In this document: positions 34,887-48,404 of the stretch, in pieces
How positions within the stretch are numbered: position 1 is the first letter of the stretch
Layout of the letters: each line of letters opens with the position of its first letter
Assembly (NCBI GenBank): GCA_030549175.1
Contig: JAUKUA010000001.1
Location: 7,068,001 to 7,132,000 of the forward strand
Direction: 5' to 3'
Origin: Lasiosphaeris hirsuta
Taxonomy: Eukaryota > Ascomycota > Sordariomycetes > Sordariales > Lasiosphaeriaceae
DNA: 64,000 bases
Notes under the pieces: model-generated
What the model saw: only the letters and a program-made list of their open reading frames with translations
Databases searched by the model: none
What the model was told of the DNA's origin: nothing
Translations under genes and position numbers: made by a program

Positions 34887-37800
34887 TCAACTTACACCTG
34901 GCAACGCCTTGACAACCTTCACCAGACCCCTACAATCCAGCCCCTTTTGGTTTGACAAGTTCTGCGTCTCTTGCTCCAGCCACGAGATGACCTCCTTGTA
35001 CCCCGACTGCTTCTTCACCAGCACCTGCTTGCAAGCCACCATAGCCAGCCTAAAACCTCGAGTCAGCAACCCATTTCTCAATAACACTAGAGAAACCCAA
35101 CGTACCAAGCGAGCTGCGTCTTCCTCACTGTGCAATCATACCCGGGATATCTCGCCTTGCGAGACTTGCTTGTCAACAGCAGGAATGCAACTTCAACCAA
35201 AGCTTTAACCGTGTCTATTCATCCCAGACCGGATTAGTTCCAAAATTGCGTCACTGTAGTGGACGAGAACATACCAATAAGCAAACTTGAACTGGGCCGC
35301 TTCGCCTGGGGCAGACAGCGCGCGTATGCCCACATCTTGGTGGCAGTCTCGACAAACGCAGCGTAAGCGTTGGCGAATACTGATCGCCGCGAGTTGTGCG
35401 ATGTGTCGAAGAACATCAGGTGAGACTGGATCTTGAACGAGTCTAGCAGATGCAGAGTTAGCGGTAGCAACTTGAGGACATTGCCAGCCAGGGGGAGATC
35501 ACTTACTCAGGACTTTCCTCTTGAAGTTCTGCCCAGGACACTTTGCAAACTCCACGGTAAGCGAGTTAAACACAACTTCCCCCGTGTTAGCACATCCTCC
35601 CAATCCACCACATCCCCCAAACTTACCTAGATCCTTCTCCGTCTCCCTCTGCTTCGCAACACCTAGCGTGTCATAGTCGATCAATAAACCACAGTACGGA
35701 AACCCCTGCCCAGCCGCAGACATGGGCACCGTGACCCCATCCAGAGCCAGCGGAAAACTGACCAAGCTCTTCCCCAAACTCACCGTGACCCCATACTCGG
35801 GCATACCCTGATGCATCGTCGTGACGAACCGCACCGCCTTCTCCCGCTCCGTCGTCACCAGCAGAAAGTCGTCAATCAGCCTCAGCAGCAGACACCCCTC
35901 GGCCCGCAGGAACCCGAGATGCTTCCGCTCCAGGTCCGCATAGAAGTAGTTGCACAGCGTCGACGATAGCACCGACCCCTGCGGGATCCCGCTCTTCTGC
36001 CGGTAGTACTTCTTGCCGATGCGCACGAGGTTCTGCGCAATGTGCGTCTCGGTGAGGGCGAGCAGCTCGCGTGTGTCATGCGTCTTGTAGGCCGCGCTGT
36101 CGACGAAGACCGTGTTCTTCTTGCTCGCGGCGAGGGCGCCCTCGAGCTTCTGCGGGAAGGTCGCCGTGTCGCCGGCGGTCTGGGCAACCGAGTGCCAGCG
36201 CTTGGTGGACCTGACGCTCGCGGGGTTGTTGGACGTGGTCTCGAGCGGCTGGACTTCGACATGTTTGGCGAGCTTGTAGCGGGATTGCTTCGGGATGCGC
36301 TTGAGCAGCCGGATCATGGCTTCTTGCGGGATCGTGTCGAAAGCGGCCTGGACGTCGACTTTCGCAAAGTAGAGTTTGGGCTTGTTGTTGCCGAGCTCGG
36401 CTCTGAAGGCTTTGATCCGCTTGTAGATGTCGCCGATGGAAAACAGCGCCGAGCCGAGACGGCTTGGGTTCAGTGACCGCTCTAATTTGAGCATCGAGCC
36501 CACCGGGCCGAGCACACTGTTGATGCTCGGCCCCAAGACATTTTTACTCCCCTTTGTCATCGTCCGCCGCCGTAGGTTCATGATAGGCCGGACCGTGGCC
36601 TTTTTGGGGAGGAGTCTGATCTGGGCCAAGCCAAGGCGCCGCGACTGCAGGATGCGGAGGGCATCGTCCAGCCGGACTTCCTCGAACATCTTGGCCTTGA
36701 TAGAGGCCATGGCCGGTTCGGCAACGTAGCGCCAGACGTCTTGGCGGAAAAAGAAGAGACGGTACTTGTGGACGTTGGACTCGGTGACGTAAAAGTTGCT
36801 GCGGATTAGGGGTATCAACAAGGAATCGAATAAATAGTACAGAAATTCAAAAAAGATCTCAGTCCTCTTTCGTAGGTCGGATTGGGAGCACTTTTGGTTG
36901 CTCATTCCTGGAGGCGTGAGCCATTCTATGTCTGTTATCTGTGTCGTTGTCAGCCTGGGCATTGAGGTGGGACAGTCATGTTTACCTTTAACCCCTGCAT
37001 GGCTTCGTGGAGACACATGCTCTCAAATCGTCTTAAATAAATGAAATGGCGCACATTTTTAAGGAAAATCTCCTTGTTGTGCTCCTGGACGAGGCCCTTG
37101 CCCCAGAAATCATTGGGTATAATCTTTGACAGAACTGCCTGGCAAAAGGCCGAGACGCTCGAAACAGGGGTGGCCAACTCAATGAGGGAGTCATACTGCA
37201 TCTCCGGTGTAGGCGCTGTTGACTGCCGGGGCTTTTTTTTCGTATCCCTAGCAGGCTTACTTTGCGACGGTTGGGCCTTTCTCTCGTTCTCGATCTGCTC
37301 GGCAACCTATATACTCTGTCAACAACAGGATGACTTGGCCCAACCTTTCTTGGCCTTACCGGACAGTAGTGTTGTATCATCTCCGAGTACGCGCAGCGGC
37401 CGTGGAGTACCTGAAGGCGCTCGACAAGATGTGGAAGGGTACCCCTAAGCCGTTTTGGGATGTGTTTTGCTAGAGGACGACCATCCGAGTCCTTCTTCGG
37501 AAACTTCTTTGCAATCTCCTCCTCCCGCAAGGTGTAATCCTGAAACCTCTGAGCGGTTTGCTGGCGATCGACCAATGACAGTGAGACATTGTGAAGGCCA
37601 AACTGCCGAGGAAAGATGTACATCATAATATGGATGACGCCGTCGTCAACTTTACTCGACTTTGGCTCGGGTTTACTAGATGGTTGGGCATCTCCTTCCG
37701 GCTCAGGAGCTCGGTGTGGAAACCGGTTCAATACATCTAAGAGCATGAGCGACTTGCTACGCCGTAACTTGGGGGGCATACATACGGATATGGCGGAGCC

Positions 37801-38828
37801 CAAAGTGTACGAGACCACGGGCGTTGAGGGCGGCACGAGCATACAACATTCGGTTTCTCACAAACGTGATTTCAGACGGCCGCAGCTCTACGCTCCTCTC
37901 GCTAGCGGGTGCTGGTTTGGGTTTCGCCTGCTTCTCGGCCTCTGCCGTCAGGGACTCAAGGTCCGAGATGTGTTTGCCGCTCAGCTGGCAGAGATTACCC
38001 TTACCGGCCTTCACAGCCTCAAAGATGGCACAGTCAATGAGCAGGTCTATCATGATACGCTCACCCTCCTTGCCCAACAACAGCAGCAGCTGGGGCCAAG
38101 GGGCCTCTTTGAGGGCCTGGAAACGGCGGTTGGGGTAGACCGAGAAGACGCCCGGGATGGCGCACTCCGCGGCCGGGCCCGATGGGACGTTGGGGCCGAC
38201 ATGCTTCCGGAAACCGTCGCAGAGCAGGTTCTTGGGCCAGGCGGCGCCCTTCTCGCGCGAGAACAACAACCAGACAACAAAGTCGACAATCTTTAAATGG
38301 CGTGCGCACAGGCCTATGTGAGTTTTTGGTGTTTTCTAATAATAACAGGAATCGGCTCGCTGGCCCTCGGCTTACCTCGGATTGTGAGTAGATGGAGCCC
38401 CGGAGCCCGTCTGAGAGCGTCACATACGACTCGTCAGCCCGCTGCGAGAAGCCGATCCACTGCTGCCACCGAAGGTCGGGCGTCCTTCTAGCCTCGGTGT
38501 CGGGAGCGGTCTTCCCTCGGCAGGCGACGAGGGTCGTGTCGAGGAACTGGCCCAGGGCGAGTGCCTCGTCGGCGGCTGTCTTCTCAGATGTCTTTTCGGA
38601 CGTCTTCTCAGCCGATGGCAAGCCGACCGAGGCAATCTTGCGCCGCCGGATGCGCGACGAGGCGGGCAGCTTGGCCAGGGCATATTCGCGCAGCGTCCTG
38701 ACTTCCGAGTAGTACTGGGCCAAGAGCTCATGCTCCACGCCGCTGTCAGTGGACTGCAGCTGTCCTCGATTTGCACGCTTTGCGGGGCGATCGCCGGCCT
38801 GGGGAGGTTGCGCGGTCCTCTTCGCCAT
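34887..38828 (-). CDS. TERT: Telomerase reverse transcriptase (catalytic subunit)
   Basis: Nine exons: 38828-38376, 38290-37786, 37736-37360, 37306-36986, 36938-35627, 35575-35507, 35442-35275, 35214-35106 and 35049-34887. Intron lengths are 85, 49, 53, 47, 51, 64, 60 and 56 bp. The product is 1,158 aa. Motifs in order: the TEN/N-terminal block ending in GLRHIHVLNRFP; the QFP block MYIFPRQFGLHN in the RNA-binding domain; motif T FDSLLIPLIRSNFYVTES (about residue 590); motifs 1/2 LLPKKATVRPIMNLRR; motif A KVDVQAAFDTIP (catalytic Asp about 747); motif B' SGIPQGSVLSSTLCNYFY; motif C LLRLIDDFLLV (Asp pair about 908-909); and motif E FPYCGLLID. A C-terminal thumb extension follows. All three catalytic aspartates are present, so the enzyme looks functional. 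The start ATG at 38828 is in a good context (GCCATGG). Confidence 0.96.
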
Positions 38829-40909
38829 GGCGATGGCAGTTTCGCGAAAACGGCCCGGTTGGGTGCATCTACGTCGCCCAATTGCCGGATTCCATTCCCC
38901 TGGGCAGGATAGATTGACGAGTGCAAAGCCGGCGAGTGTGCAATTATCGGCAGGAAGATGGGACCAAGTAAAAAGAGCACCTATCAGTGGCTGACACAGA
39001 GTCGTGACCGACTGATTGGGCAAATGGGGCGCGGGATGGAGATGGGGTGAATTGGAGTTTCCCTGGTTTTTCTCCCCTCTTCCAAGTCCGTATCTTCGAT
39101 TATTTACTTTGGGCCTGTAAGGGCTGCGTGTAGACGGGAGGATGTGATGCAAGGCGCGCGTCGGGAATTTGGAGGGGGTGATTGGCAGCACGCGCGTTGT
39201 CAAGCCCCATTTTCAACCACTGGTATGTGTCTGTTCGCCGCACCGCCGCATGCTGGCGCCTCAAACGGTGTGGCTGCAAGCCGCTGGAATTACTCCTTCC
39301 GGGGCAGGGCTGGGACAAAGCTGGGACATGGACTGAAGATACCTTACCTTAGCCATCAATTGTGGTGTGCAGCTTGGCCGGAACCAAAATATTGAGTTGC
39401 TTTGTGCCCCGGCTGGCGGAGATTAGCGACCGGATGGGAAGTGGCATTTTAGACTATATCAATATCTCCATGAAATCCTCGATCCAGTCGTTCATCCGTG
39501 CTCTTTGATGTAACGGTGGCGCCGACTTCCATCGTGGGACGGCGGCTGGTAGCGGTTGGCCGGATCGTGAATCAACAAGCGACGATGGGAGACCGGAGAC
39601 TTTCGCGCATCCGTCATCGATTCGCTAGAACCCGTCAGTACAATGAGAGTCAATGGTGGCCGCGATGATCAGTCTCAAAACTAGGCGCCGCGATGCGATC
39701 ACGTGAGCGCCGTTTTTCCCCTTCGCAGTACGACGTACGTATGTACACGGCCGCCTGTTCAGAATTCAGATGGACGCGATGCGATGTGGCGGGATGCAAT
39801 GCCAAAGCGGCGGCTGGGCGGGCGTTGTCATCGTGGACAAAACGGTTGCTGCAAATTGCAACGCAAACTGCAGTCCTCCCGGCAACATCCCGGCAAGCCC
39901 TAAGGAAACAGGCAGCCAACTGCCTAGCGAGCAACTGGCGGCGAGCAGAGAATAACTAGGTGTCCCGACCCCAACGATGTGGTGATATAAACATTACCTG
40001 GTCTATCCCCGTCGTTGCGAGGTACCCCGACAAGCTACCTTAGCTCTGAGGGCTTTTGAAGCTGGCCCGAGAAGATACCGGTTATAGCCAGTCAATTCAC
40101 CCGGGCTCCTTCGAGCCTCTTTCCAATGCCCGGGGCGAGCAGGGGGAAAAGGCCGGCCCGGTGAACTCGTCTCGAGATGAAATAAGCTGGGATTCAGTCT
40201 GAGATGCTGTGAAACTCAGTGGCCACAAGCTGAACCCCGAGCCCCCTCGAGTTCGTCCGCCTTCAGGGCGACGGGACCACGTCACCTCGTCACCTAAGCT
40301 GCGCAGCAAGTTACAGAGTCGGGACAGTCAGGGTGTTGTACTGGCTCTGTCTAGAATAGCGTCAACGCCCGCCTGCTGCACCTGAGAAGCGTTTGAAAAG
40401 CTGGTGCCGGTGCTGGTGCTAGTGCGTATTTATGGTTTGGTGGAGCATGGACTGCTGCAGGCCAATACACTGCTCGTGCCGGGTGCTGTGAGAGGTGTTG
40501 CCCTGCCCGCTGCCCTTCTCCCTTTAGCAGGAAAGGGCGACCCTGGTCAACAGACCCCAGTCGCCCCTAGGCCCCCAGTTGCTTCTTCAGACTGCACCAG
40601 GTTCGACCAGCCAGTGCCAGCCAGCGCGAGCCATTCGATCCCATTCGACATTCGAGCCACTCCGAGCCATCTGAGCAATTCGATCCATTCGCAGGCCCTC
40701 CGCCAATTGTCGTGCTTGCCAGCACATCAATGCCTCCAAACCCCGACATCCCTCCCAGCTGCCCGCATGCATCTCGATGATCTCTGAGTCCCCCACAACC
40801 ACTCGCTCCGCCAGAGCCGTGTGCGAAACGTCGCCCGACTCGAGCCCTAGCCCGTTGAGCCCGTCAGGAGCCCCAGGAGCCGCGGAGTGATGGTCGGGCC
40901 AGCGCCAGC
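38829..40909. promoter_or_regulatory. Divergent promoter region between TERT and the RhoGEF gene
   Basis: 2.08 kb between two start codons on opposite strands. A possible TATA element (TATAAA, 39986-39991) lies about 920 bp before the RhoGEF start. From 40380 to 40909 the sequence is a long C-rich leader with several ATGs ahead of the main start (for example near 40404 and 40433), so upstream open frames may dampen translation if it is transcribed. No gene was supportable. The frame 40404-40787 has no recognisable product. Confidence 0.45.
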
Positions 40910-43900
40910 ATGGACGACGGCAATCATGATGGAGACGAGGCCGCTGCTTCACGCGCCGGCTCGTTCGTTGTCGACCACCGCCACGCCCTCCACCACCACC
41001 GCGCTCTCCCGCACCAGCACCAACTCCAGCAGCAGCACCAGTACGAGCAGCAGCAGCACCAGTACCAACAGCACCACAGTCAGCAGCCGCAGCCGCATCC
41101 ACATCCGCAGCACCACCACTACCTCCAACACCAGCAGCACCAGCAGTTCCACCCTACCAGCCCCGACTCCTCTGACGACTCTCCCTCCTTTCCGCCGTCA
41201 CCCTTTGATTCCCGTCCCAGCCAGATACCCGTCGCCTCGTATGCTGCCGCCAACGCCCAGGCTTTCGCCGCAAATGCCCGCCCCGACGACGTCGCTCTCG
41301 CTCTCGCCAACCCTGTAGAGCCCGACGACTTCTACCGTAGCTATCGAGGCGTACAGTCTGGTGATGCGGCCCCCGTGCCAGTGAAGGACCCAATGGCCTC
41401 GGCTTCGGCCATCCCAACCAGTCGGCAGACACCCTCATTGCGCTCCAACGGTAATGGCATTACACCGAAGCACCCATCCGTCACCGCTGTCGGTCGCGCC
41501 GGCACTATTCGGCCCAGCCTTCGATCCGTCTCGAACCCCGCTGACGATCGCAATGGAGGCACGACGAGGCAGCCAGGAGGGGTGGTCCCCCCGAGCGTGA
41601 AGGACCTCAAGAAGAAGTTCGACCAGAACTCCTCCCAATCGAGCTCGACCCCCCGAAAGAATGCCCTTAGACCCTCCCGAGACAATTCGACTAGCGGTAC
41701 AAATGGGCGTTCGCAGGGAAGTGGGAGCAGTACGGGAAGTGCGACGTCGTATGCTACATTGAGGTCGTCGACGGCGACACGAGACACGGGGCACGAGATA
41801 GGCAAGGCATCCGGCGCTCGAGGGACACAGCGGCCGAAATATGTCGCTGAGGATCAAACCTCAGCAAACTCGCAATCATTTGCGAGTAGGATCAGCAGGC
41901 CTCGCAACCCTGTGTCCCCAAACGCACAAGCATCCAAGTCTTTGACACATCTCGATCCAGATACACCCTCGCCTGAACTGCCCACCTCCCCGCCTCTCAC
42001 GGGACGTTCAAACGGCCTTCTTTTCGGCGAAATATTACCGGAGGATAGCGATTCGGTTACTGTAGGTTTTGGAATTGATGGCGGGCGCCCGCGAAGAACG
42101 TCTGAATCTAGTGTCCAACTCCCGAGACCACACGTTAGAAGCTTCTCGGACCCCGACCCCGAGATGGAACCCTCGTCCCCAACAGACTGGTATCGTGGGG
42201 CGGCTGCCGCGCAGCAGGGCCCAGATCAGCATGCCCCTAAGACGGCAACAAAACACTCCCGAGCACATAGCGATGTTGCTGGATCGAAACCGCCCGCGAT
42301 TCGCACAAACCAGAGAGGCCAAGCCGCCTCGAAGCACACCAACGAACACTCGCCGACATCTCCAACATCCCCCACCTCCCGTCTGCCCGTACTGATCAAG
42401 AAGATGAACAGCTCGTCAAGACATGCCAGTCCCGGTTCCACTCGTTCAAACTCTCCAGCCACCCTGAAACAAGCGTCTGCGAGCGGAAGGACGTCTAGGC
42501 AGCACGGGACATTGGCCGCACGGGCGAGAACACCTACGAACCGCTCAAGCACTCCCACTACTGTAGCCAAAATTCCCACCCATGGTTCTAGCTCTGGTTC
42601 CACTCGGAAGGCTCCGCCTTCAAACATTGCAACGTCGAGCAATGGCCGACTCAATGCTTACGTGTCTGTCCCGACCCCAAAGCTCTCACCCAGTTTACGC
42701 AGTTCCCGTCCGCGACAGTCGGTCGCTACGGCCACAACCGCGGCGTCGAGAATGAAGGCCGTGGACCGGGCCCCGTCGCCCCAGCGGTCGAGGCAGAGCA
42801 ATAGCCGGCCTATCTCTAGAGCGGCGGACGAGCCAACCACCAGAAGGCGCAAAATATCGGTCGGCCCAATTGACTTTGCGCAGCGCCGAGAAACGATCAA
42901 GCTCGCGTACAGCAAGTCGATCCGAGAGACTCAGGCGAGTCAGGCAAGGCAGGCTGCGGCGGATAGAAGGAAAAAGGAATTGGAGGTGGTTGCCCGAGTA
43001 AAAGTAGAGGCAGAGGCAGCCACCATAGCGGCCGCCGCCGCCGCTTCTGCTTCCAACACCGCAGTGCCCTCCCCCGTAAGCGATAGTGGCCGACCCCCAG
43101 AGCTGGCGATGCCGAAGGAGAAAAGGGTGACAGTGGCGGAACCGTTGAGGATTGCGACGAGTCTGCCTTCGATTAAGCAGCCCATCGAAATTATTACCCA
43201 CCTTGACTCGCCCACCTTGGGAATACCGGGAAGCTTTCCTGGTGCTGGGTCCCCGCGTTTGGATGATGAAGAAATCCCGATTCCCCAATCCGCGGTTTCT
43301 ACCACCATCACCGAGTTCGACCCAGAGGAGCAGACCGAACCCCCAAGGCCAGAGAGTGTGCAAGAAAGCACGGCCGCCATTGATCGAGAGCTAGAGTTCA
43401 TGATACCAGTCCAAAACCAGATCGCGGCTGAGGCCGAGCCTCCCACGCAACCCCCTCTTCCTACCCCGGCTCTACACAGGAAGGCATCATATCAATATCC
43501 CTTCGACGAAGACGAGATCATCGAAGATGAGGACGACGATGTATCGATTAAAATTGCGCTCGATCCGTCTGCTCAGTCGTCGGCGCAACCTACACCAACC
43601 CGCAGCGAGTTTGACCCCGAGCCTGCCATCCCCGAGCCCCGCGAGGATGAGTACGAACCGCAGCCATACACTTACTCATCTCCAAACTACGAAACAACGG
43701 TCACGATATTGGGCCCTGAGACTGATTTCACGCCGTCGTACAAGGACCAGCCCCGTGAGACGATGCCGGTACCCGAGCTGCTTCAGGCGGACGACCCGCC
43801 AGTCATTGCGACTCCTGAAATTGTTGCTTCGGAGGTTTCGCACTCGGTCGACTTCCCTCCCGAGGAGCCCCGAATCGGGCTGGAGAATCTAGACCGCTTA

Positions 43901-46900
43901 GAGGATTTCTATGTTGGCTCGCGCCTGCACGACAACATTGCAGCTTTGCGTGACTCCACCCTCACTTCATCTGATGTTGACGTCTCATATGACCCCCCAC
44001 CGTCATCTGCAGAGTACCAAAGAACCCCGGACACGTCGCACAGCCTAGCGGTACCTGCATTACTCGCCCCCGCCAACCGGCTGAGCCAGAATTCCGCTTG
44101 GACAGACTTTTCATTCGGCAGTGACGATCGTGACGCGGGCGCGGCAAGTTCCGTTACACGTTCCCAAGAATTGGAGTTTCGTGAAGGCAGGCCAACGTCA
44201 AAGCTCACACCCTCTGGCAACATAAATGCCCGCGGGTCAAGCTTGGAGGACCTCAACCAAAGCCCTGAATATTCGCCGCTGGACAAGCCCAGCGCGTCCC
44301 CCCATATGCTCGCTGAACTACCGCGGGACAAGCATCGACTCCCGGATTTGGACACTGGCGACGGTTTTGCGATCCTCTACCTCCCCCAGCCAAGGAGGAT
44401 ACCAGTCCTCCCAGATCATGAGCCTCCGCCTCCACCCGGGAATGCGTACCAGATAATAGACCCTGTGCTTGGCGCAAGTACCCGGCCAAACAGCTATCTC
44501 CACAATGAAGAAGACGAGGGTCCGGAGGTGCCACAGGCCAAGCCCACACGTGAGCCTTCCAAGAGGAAACCAGTTGAGGTTTCGGAGTCGCCTACTGCTA
44601 CCAAGTCCGGGTTTAAGGACAAGGCTCAACCGGCAGTCGAAACTCCAAGCCCATTGGGTGAGGAACAAAAGAGGCTGCGACAACGCCAGCTCGTCATTCG
44701 AGAGCTTGTTGACACCGAAGATCTCTTCGTCAGAGATATGAGCGTCGTCGAGGAGATCTACAAGGGCACAGCAGAAGCGTGCCCAAAACTCGACAGTAAG
44801 ACCATCAAGCTAGTGTTCAGGAATACCGACGAGATCATCGCCTTCCACACCTCGTTCCTTGCTCAGCTCAAGGAGTCGGTATCTAGTGTTTACACTCCCA
44901 AGGGAAGAAGATCACCCGTGCACGCTCCCGAATCAATGAAAGACTCGGACTCAGCAACCCTGTTCTCGACACATTCCAGGGATGCCTCGATCAAGCCCGA
45001 GCTAGATAACGAGAGAGACCGCCAAACCTCGCTCGGCCCGGTCTTTTCTAGAAATATCGAGCAGCTAAAGGCGGTGCACGAGGTTTATCTACGCTCCAGC
45101 GACCTGTCTTCCAAACGCCTCCTCCAGATACAGGAGGATGAGGGTGTTATCGTTTGGCTTAGTGAATGCAACGAGGTTGCAAAGGAGCTGACTTCCGCGT
45201 GGAACTTGGATTCGCTGTTGATCAAGCCAATGCAGCGCATCACTAAATATCCGGATATCATTACGCATTTACTCAAGTTTACGCCCGCAGATCACCCCGA
45301 TCGAGAATCCCTTATTGCTGCAAAAGCTACAGTGATGACCGCAATCGAGGAGATCAACAAGACCAAGAAGAATTTTGAGCTCGTCGGGCAGATTGTTGGT
45401 AGCAGGAAGCGCAAAGAGTCGGATGTCAGAGCCGGCATAGCAAGGGCCTTCGGCAAACGCGTCGACAAGCTCCAGGTGGCCAACAACAGAACGGCCGATG
45501 ACGATGAATTCTCCAAGCTCCACGAGCGGTTTGCGGACGACTACCTCAGGCTCCAAGTTGTATTGCGAGATGTGGAGTACTACACTCGGAATGTCGCTAC
45601 CTATGTGCATGAGTTTCTGCAGTATCTTTCCTCCATGGAGCTGGTTATGCGGCTGCAGCCATCTAGAGAGTATGCTCATATCGAAAGCAAATGGGTGCAA
45701 TTCAATGTATCCATGCGGGATATTGAGAAGATTGCACTGGAGAAACATGTAAGTGCCCAGCTCTTTTATTTTTGCATGCATTGCTAACTGAACATCAGCT
45801 TTCCGATGTACGGAAACACGTAATCGAGCCGTTTGAACAGGTTATTAGGTGTTACGGCAACCCCTCCCTCGCTTTGAAGAAGAGGGCTAAGCGACGCCTC
45901 GATTATGACAAGTATGTACAGCTTAAGGCCAACGGGAAGAAGGTGGACAAGCAGCTCAACGAGCTTGTCGAGCAATACGAAGCCCTCAACGATACACTAA
46001 AAAAGGAGCTACCCCAACTCTCGGGTCTCACAGCCAAGATAGGTAACATCTGTCTTGGAAAGTTTGTGAGCATCCAGGCTTCTTGGTACCTCATCTGGAA
46101 AGAGAAGGTCAAGGGGCCACTACAGGATGTGGTGCACGTTCCGGAGCTCTCCGAGATTGTGAACACGTTCCAGCACGAGTTCCAGTTGCAGGAGGAGAGG
46201 GCAGGTACTATTGGAATCTTGAATCCAACTCACAAGGTCAGAACCTCACAGTCAACGACCGACGACACATCGTCTATTCTTTCGAGGACGAGGTCTCGGC
46301 CCAACGATCTCGTTCCGCCTCGCGGCAGAGGCCTATCAGTCAATAGTGACAACAATGTGCCGAGCTTACCGACGCCCGACTTTGCGAAGCGAAATAGTGG
46401 CCAGTTTAGTCTGTCGCCCACGACTACGCTTCCGAGCCCGGCCAACTACTATCGTGACTATTACTCGGGTATCAATGGGCACTCGCACAAGATGTCGAAC
46501 TCGCCCATTACCCCGGAAGCTTCATCCTCGTCCCGCACGATGGGTTTCGGGCGCCCTGGCACTGGGCGGAGCTTTGAATCATCGAGTATCACTCGACAAA
46601 GTTCCGAGTCGGCGGCGCACGCCGTGTCACAGAACTGGCGCGACTCGAACTCAACATATAATTCGAACTATCCCGGCCCTGAAACAAGGCGTTTGTCTGG
46701 CTTGTTCCACTCGGCCCTACCGCTGCCAGATGGTCCCGACGAGAGCCAGCGGTCGTCTCGCGCTTCGTCGCGCGAGCGGGCTGCAAACAACGGGTACAAA
46801 GTGCTGTGGCTCGCGGCGTCTCTCTTTGAGTTTAACATTGAGACGACGAAGCACGAGGCCGGGTATCCTTATCTAACATACCAGGCCGGAGAGGTATGTT

Positions 46901-47067
46901 GCCACTGACGATGCCGATCTGAGGGGTCCATTGCTAACTCGAGATGATAGATCTTTGATGTGATTGCTGAAAAGGGCGAGCTATGGCTAGCCAAGAACCA
47001 AGATGATCCGCGTGATGTTGTCGGGTGGATCTGGTCGAAACATTTTGCCAAGCTGGCGGATTCTTGA
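40910..47067 (+). CDS. Rho guanine nucleotide exchange factor with DH, BAR and SH3 domains (Tuba/DNMBP-like)
   Basis: Three exons, 40910-45748, 45799-46893 and 46951-47067 (introns 50 and 57 bp, both with GCTAAC branch sites), give 2,016 aa. The first ~1,250 residues are low complexity: a His/Gln-rich stretch (residues ~25-80), then Ser/Thr/Pro/Arg-rich sequence likely to be phosphorylated. A DH domain starts about residue 1257 (QLVIRELVDTEDLFVRDM) and includes LLIKPMQRITKYP, the conserved GEF helix. A BAR-like helical domain covers about 1500-1750 (FSKLHERFADDYLRLQVVL). A C-terminal SH3 domain (about 1945-2016, ending GWIWSKHFAKL) is encoded across the last intron. The order DH-BAR-SH3 is that of Tuba/dynamin-binding protein, with a relation to the fission yeast Cdc42 GEF Gef1. 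It probably activates Cdc42 or Rho at the curved membrane of tips or septa (inference). Confidence 0.9.
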
Positions 47068-48039
47068 CATTTCTTTCCTTCTTTGTGTGATGTAACAGAG
47101 GGGGGGCAACCGACGCTTCCTGGCTTTATTTTTTGCTCTGTCTGGTTTCACGACTTGCTTGCTGCGGTTTTGGTGTTTGTGCGGCGGGGCTTGAGAACAA
47201 ACCATTGATTGATGAACGAACAAGAGCACGGCGTTCTGAGGGATATGGAACTCGGAGAGAGACCAACAATTGGGGCTTTTTTTTTACTTTACTTTATTGT
47301 TACTACTGGTAGGATGGGAGGGATGAAAGGGAACCAAACAAACCAAGCGATTTCCCCCCGCGAGGGGACTTTTTCTTGACGTGTTATTATGTAATACCTT
47401 ACTACTACCGCCAACTCTTCTTTTTTCTCTTTTCTGTCTGTGGCTTTTTTTCGAGAGGAGCGGCGAAACAGGGAACACAAAGAGAGTGAAGCAGCGAGAT
47501 AAAAATCTGGGCAGATGTCTTTGGGAGGGTGGAACATGGGAAGCATCAATGGGAAGGACTGGGAGGAATTGGGGCACTTGCGAGGGTTTGACTGAGAAAG
47601 ACAAATGGGGGGAGATGCATTCACATGTATGGAACGGAGGCATGAAGGTAGTTGGTGGCTTTAGGTAGTGGGGATGAGGGAGATAGATGAGGAAATGCAT
47701 CTAGGTGTCTATCTATCTTGCGAGTTTTGCGTGAAGTGTAGGGGATTTTGCCGGGTGGGCGTGGTGTCTCACGGGGAGAGCTGCGGACATTCTTGTTGGG
47801 TGTCAATTATGACGGTGGGATTTGAGACTGCTTCGGGACATGAAGCCGCACCAGGTACGAAAGAAGTATAACCATAATGACACGTCAATAATGCCGGGTT
47901 TCTGATGGGTGGATATGTCGCAAGGAATGACGGGGTTGATGGACGGACGGGGTTACGTCGACGATGGGGAAATACGGACCAAAGGCAAGGCCCGCTCACC
48001 TCGCTTCCTAGAGTGGTTACGCAGACTGTATGTCATATC

Positions 48040-48055
48040 AAAAAAAAAAAAAAAA
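48040..48055 (+). repeat. Poly-A run (16 A)
   Basis: Uninterrupted mononucleotide run. It is followed directly by unique GC-rich sequence and has no target-site duplication or retroelement features around it. Confidence 0.95.
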
Positions 48056-48180
48056 GGTAGATGCCGAAATACGTCGGCGGTACGCCCCATTAGCAAGCAA
48101 GCCGGCCGTCGAGCGGTTTCGCAACCCGTCGATCATCAAGGCCCGGCCCGGGCAGTCGGCCTGCCGTGGGGCACACGCGC

Positions 48181-48222
48181 GTGCCTGTGCCTATGCCTGT
48201 GCCTGTGCCTGTACCTGTGCTT
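48181..48222 (+). repeat. Hexanucleotide repeat GTGCCT, seven units
   Basis: Seven consecutive units: four perfect GTGCCT and three with single changes (ATGCCT, GTACCT, GTGCTT). It is a minisatellite-like tract in the gene-free region. Confidence 0.9.
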
Positions 48223-48384
48223 GTGCGGCTGCGGGTGTGGCAACCCGGTAGCCGGGGAGGAAGGGAAGGGAAGGGGGATTGGGGGTGGAGAACCGAAGGG
48301 GGCCGAATCGATGGCACGGAGGCCGCCCAAACCATGGCGCGCTCTCTCGCGGCTGCGACGTGTGGAGGACAACGGTGGCGAAGG

Positions 48385-48404
48385 CTCTCTCTCTCTCTCT
48401 CTCT
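48385..48404 (+). repeat. (CT)10 microsatellite
   Basis: Perfect dinucleotide tract in a gene-free region, about 150 bp before a TATATATC stretch. Confidence 0.95.

Noticed and set aside
40404..40787. 127-codon frame upstream of the RhoGEF start
   Set aside because: No recognisable domain, C-rich composition, and it overlaps the probable 5' leader. At most an upstream open frame.
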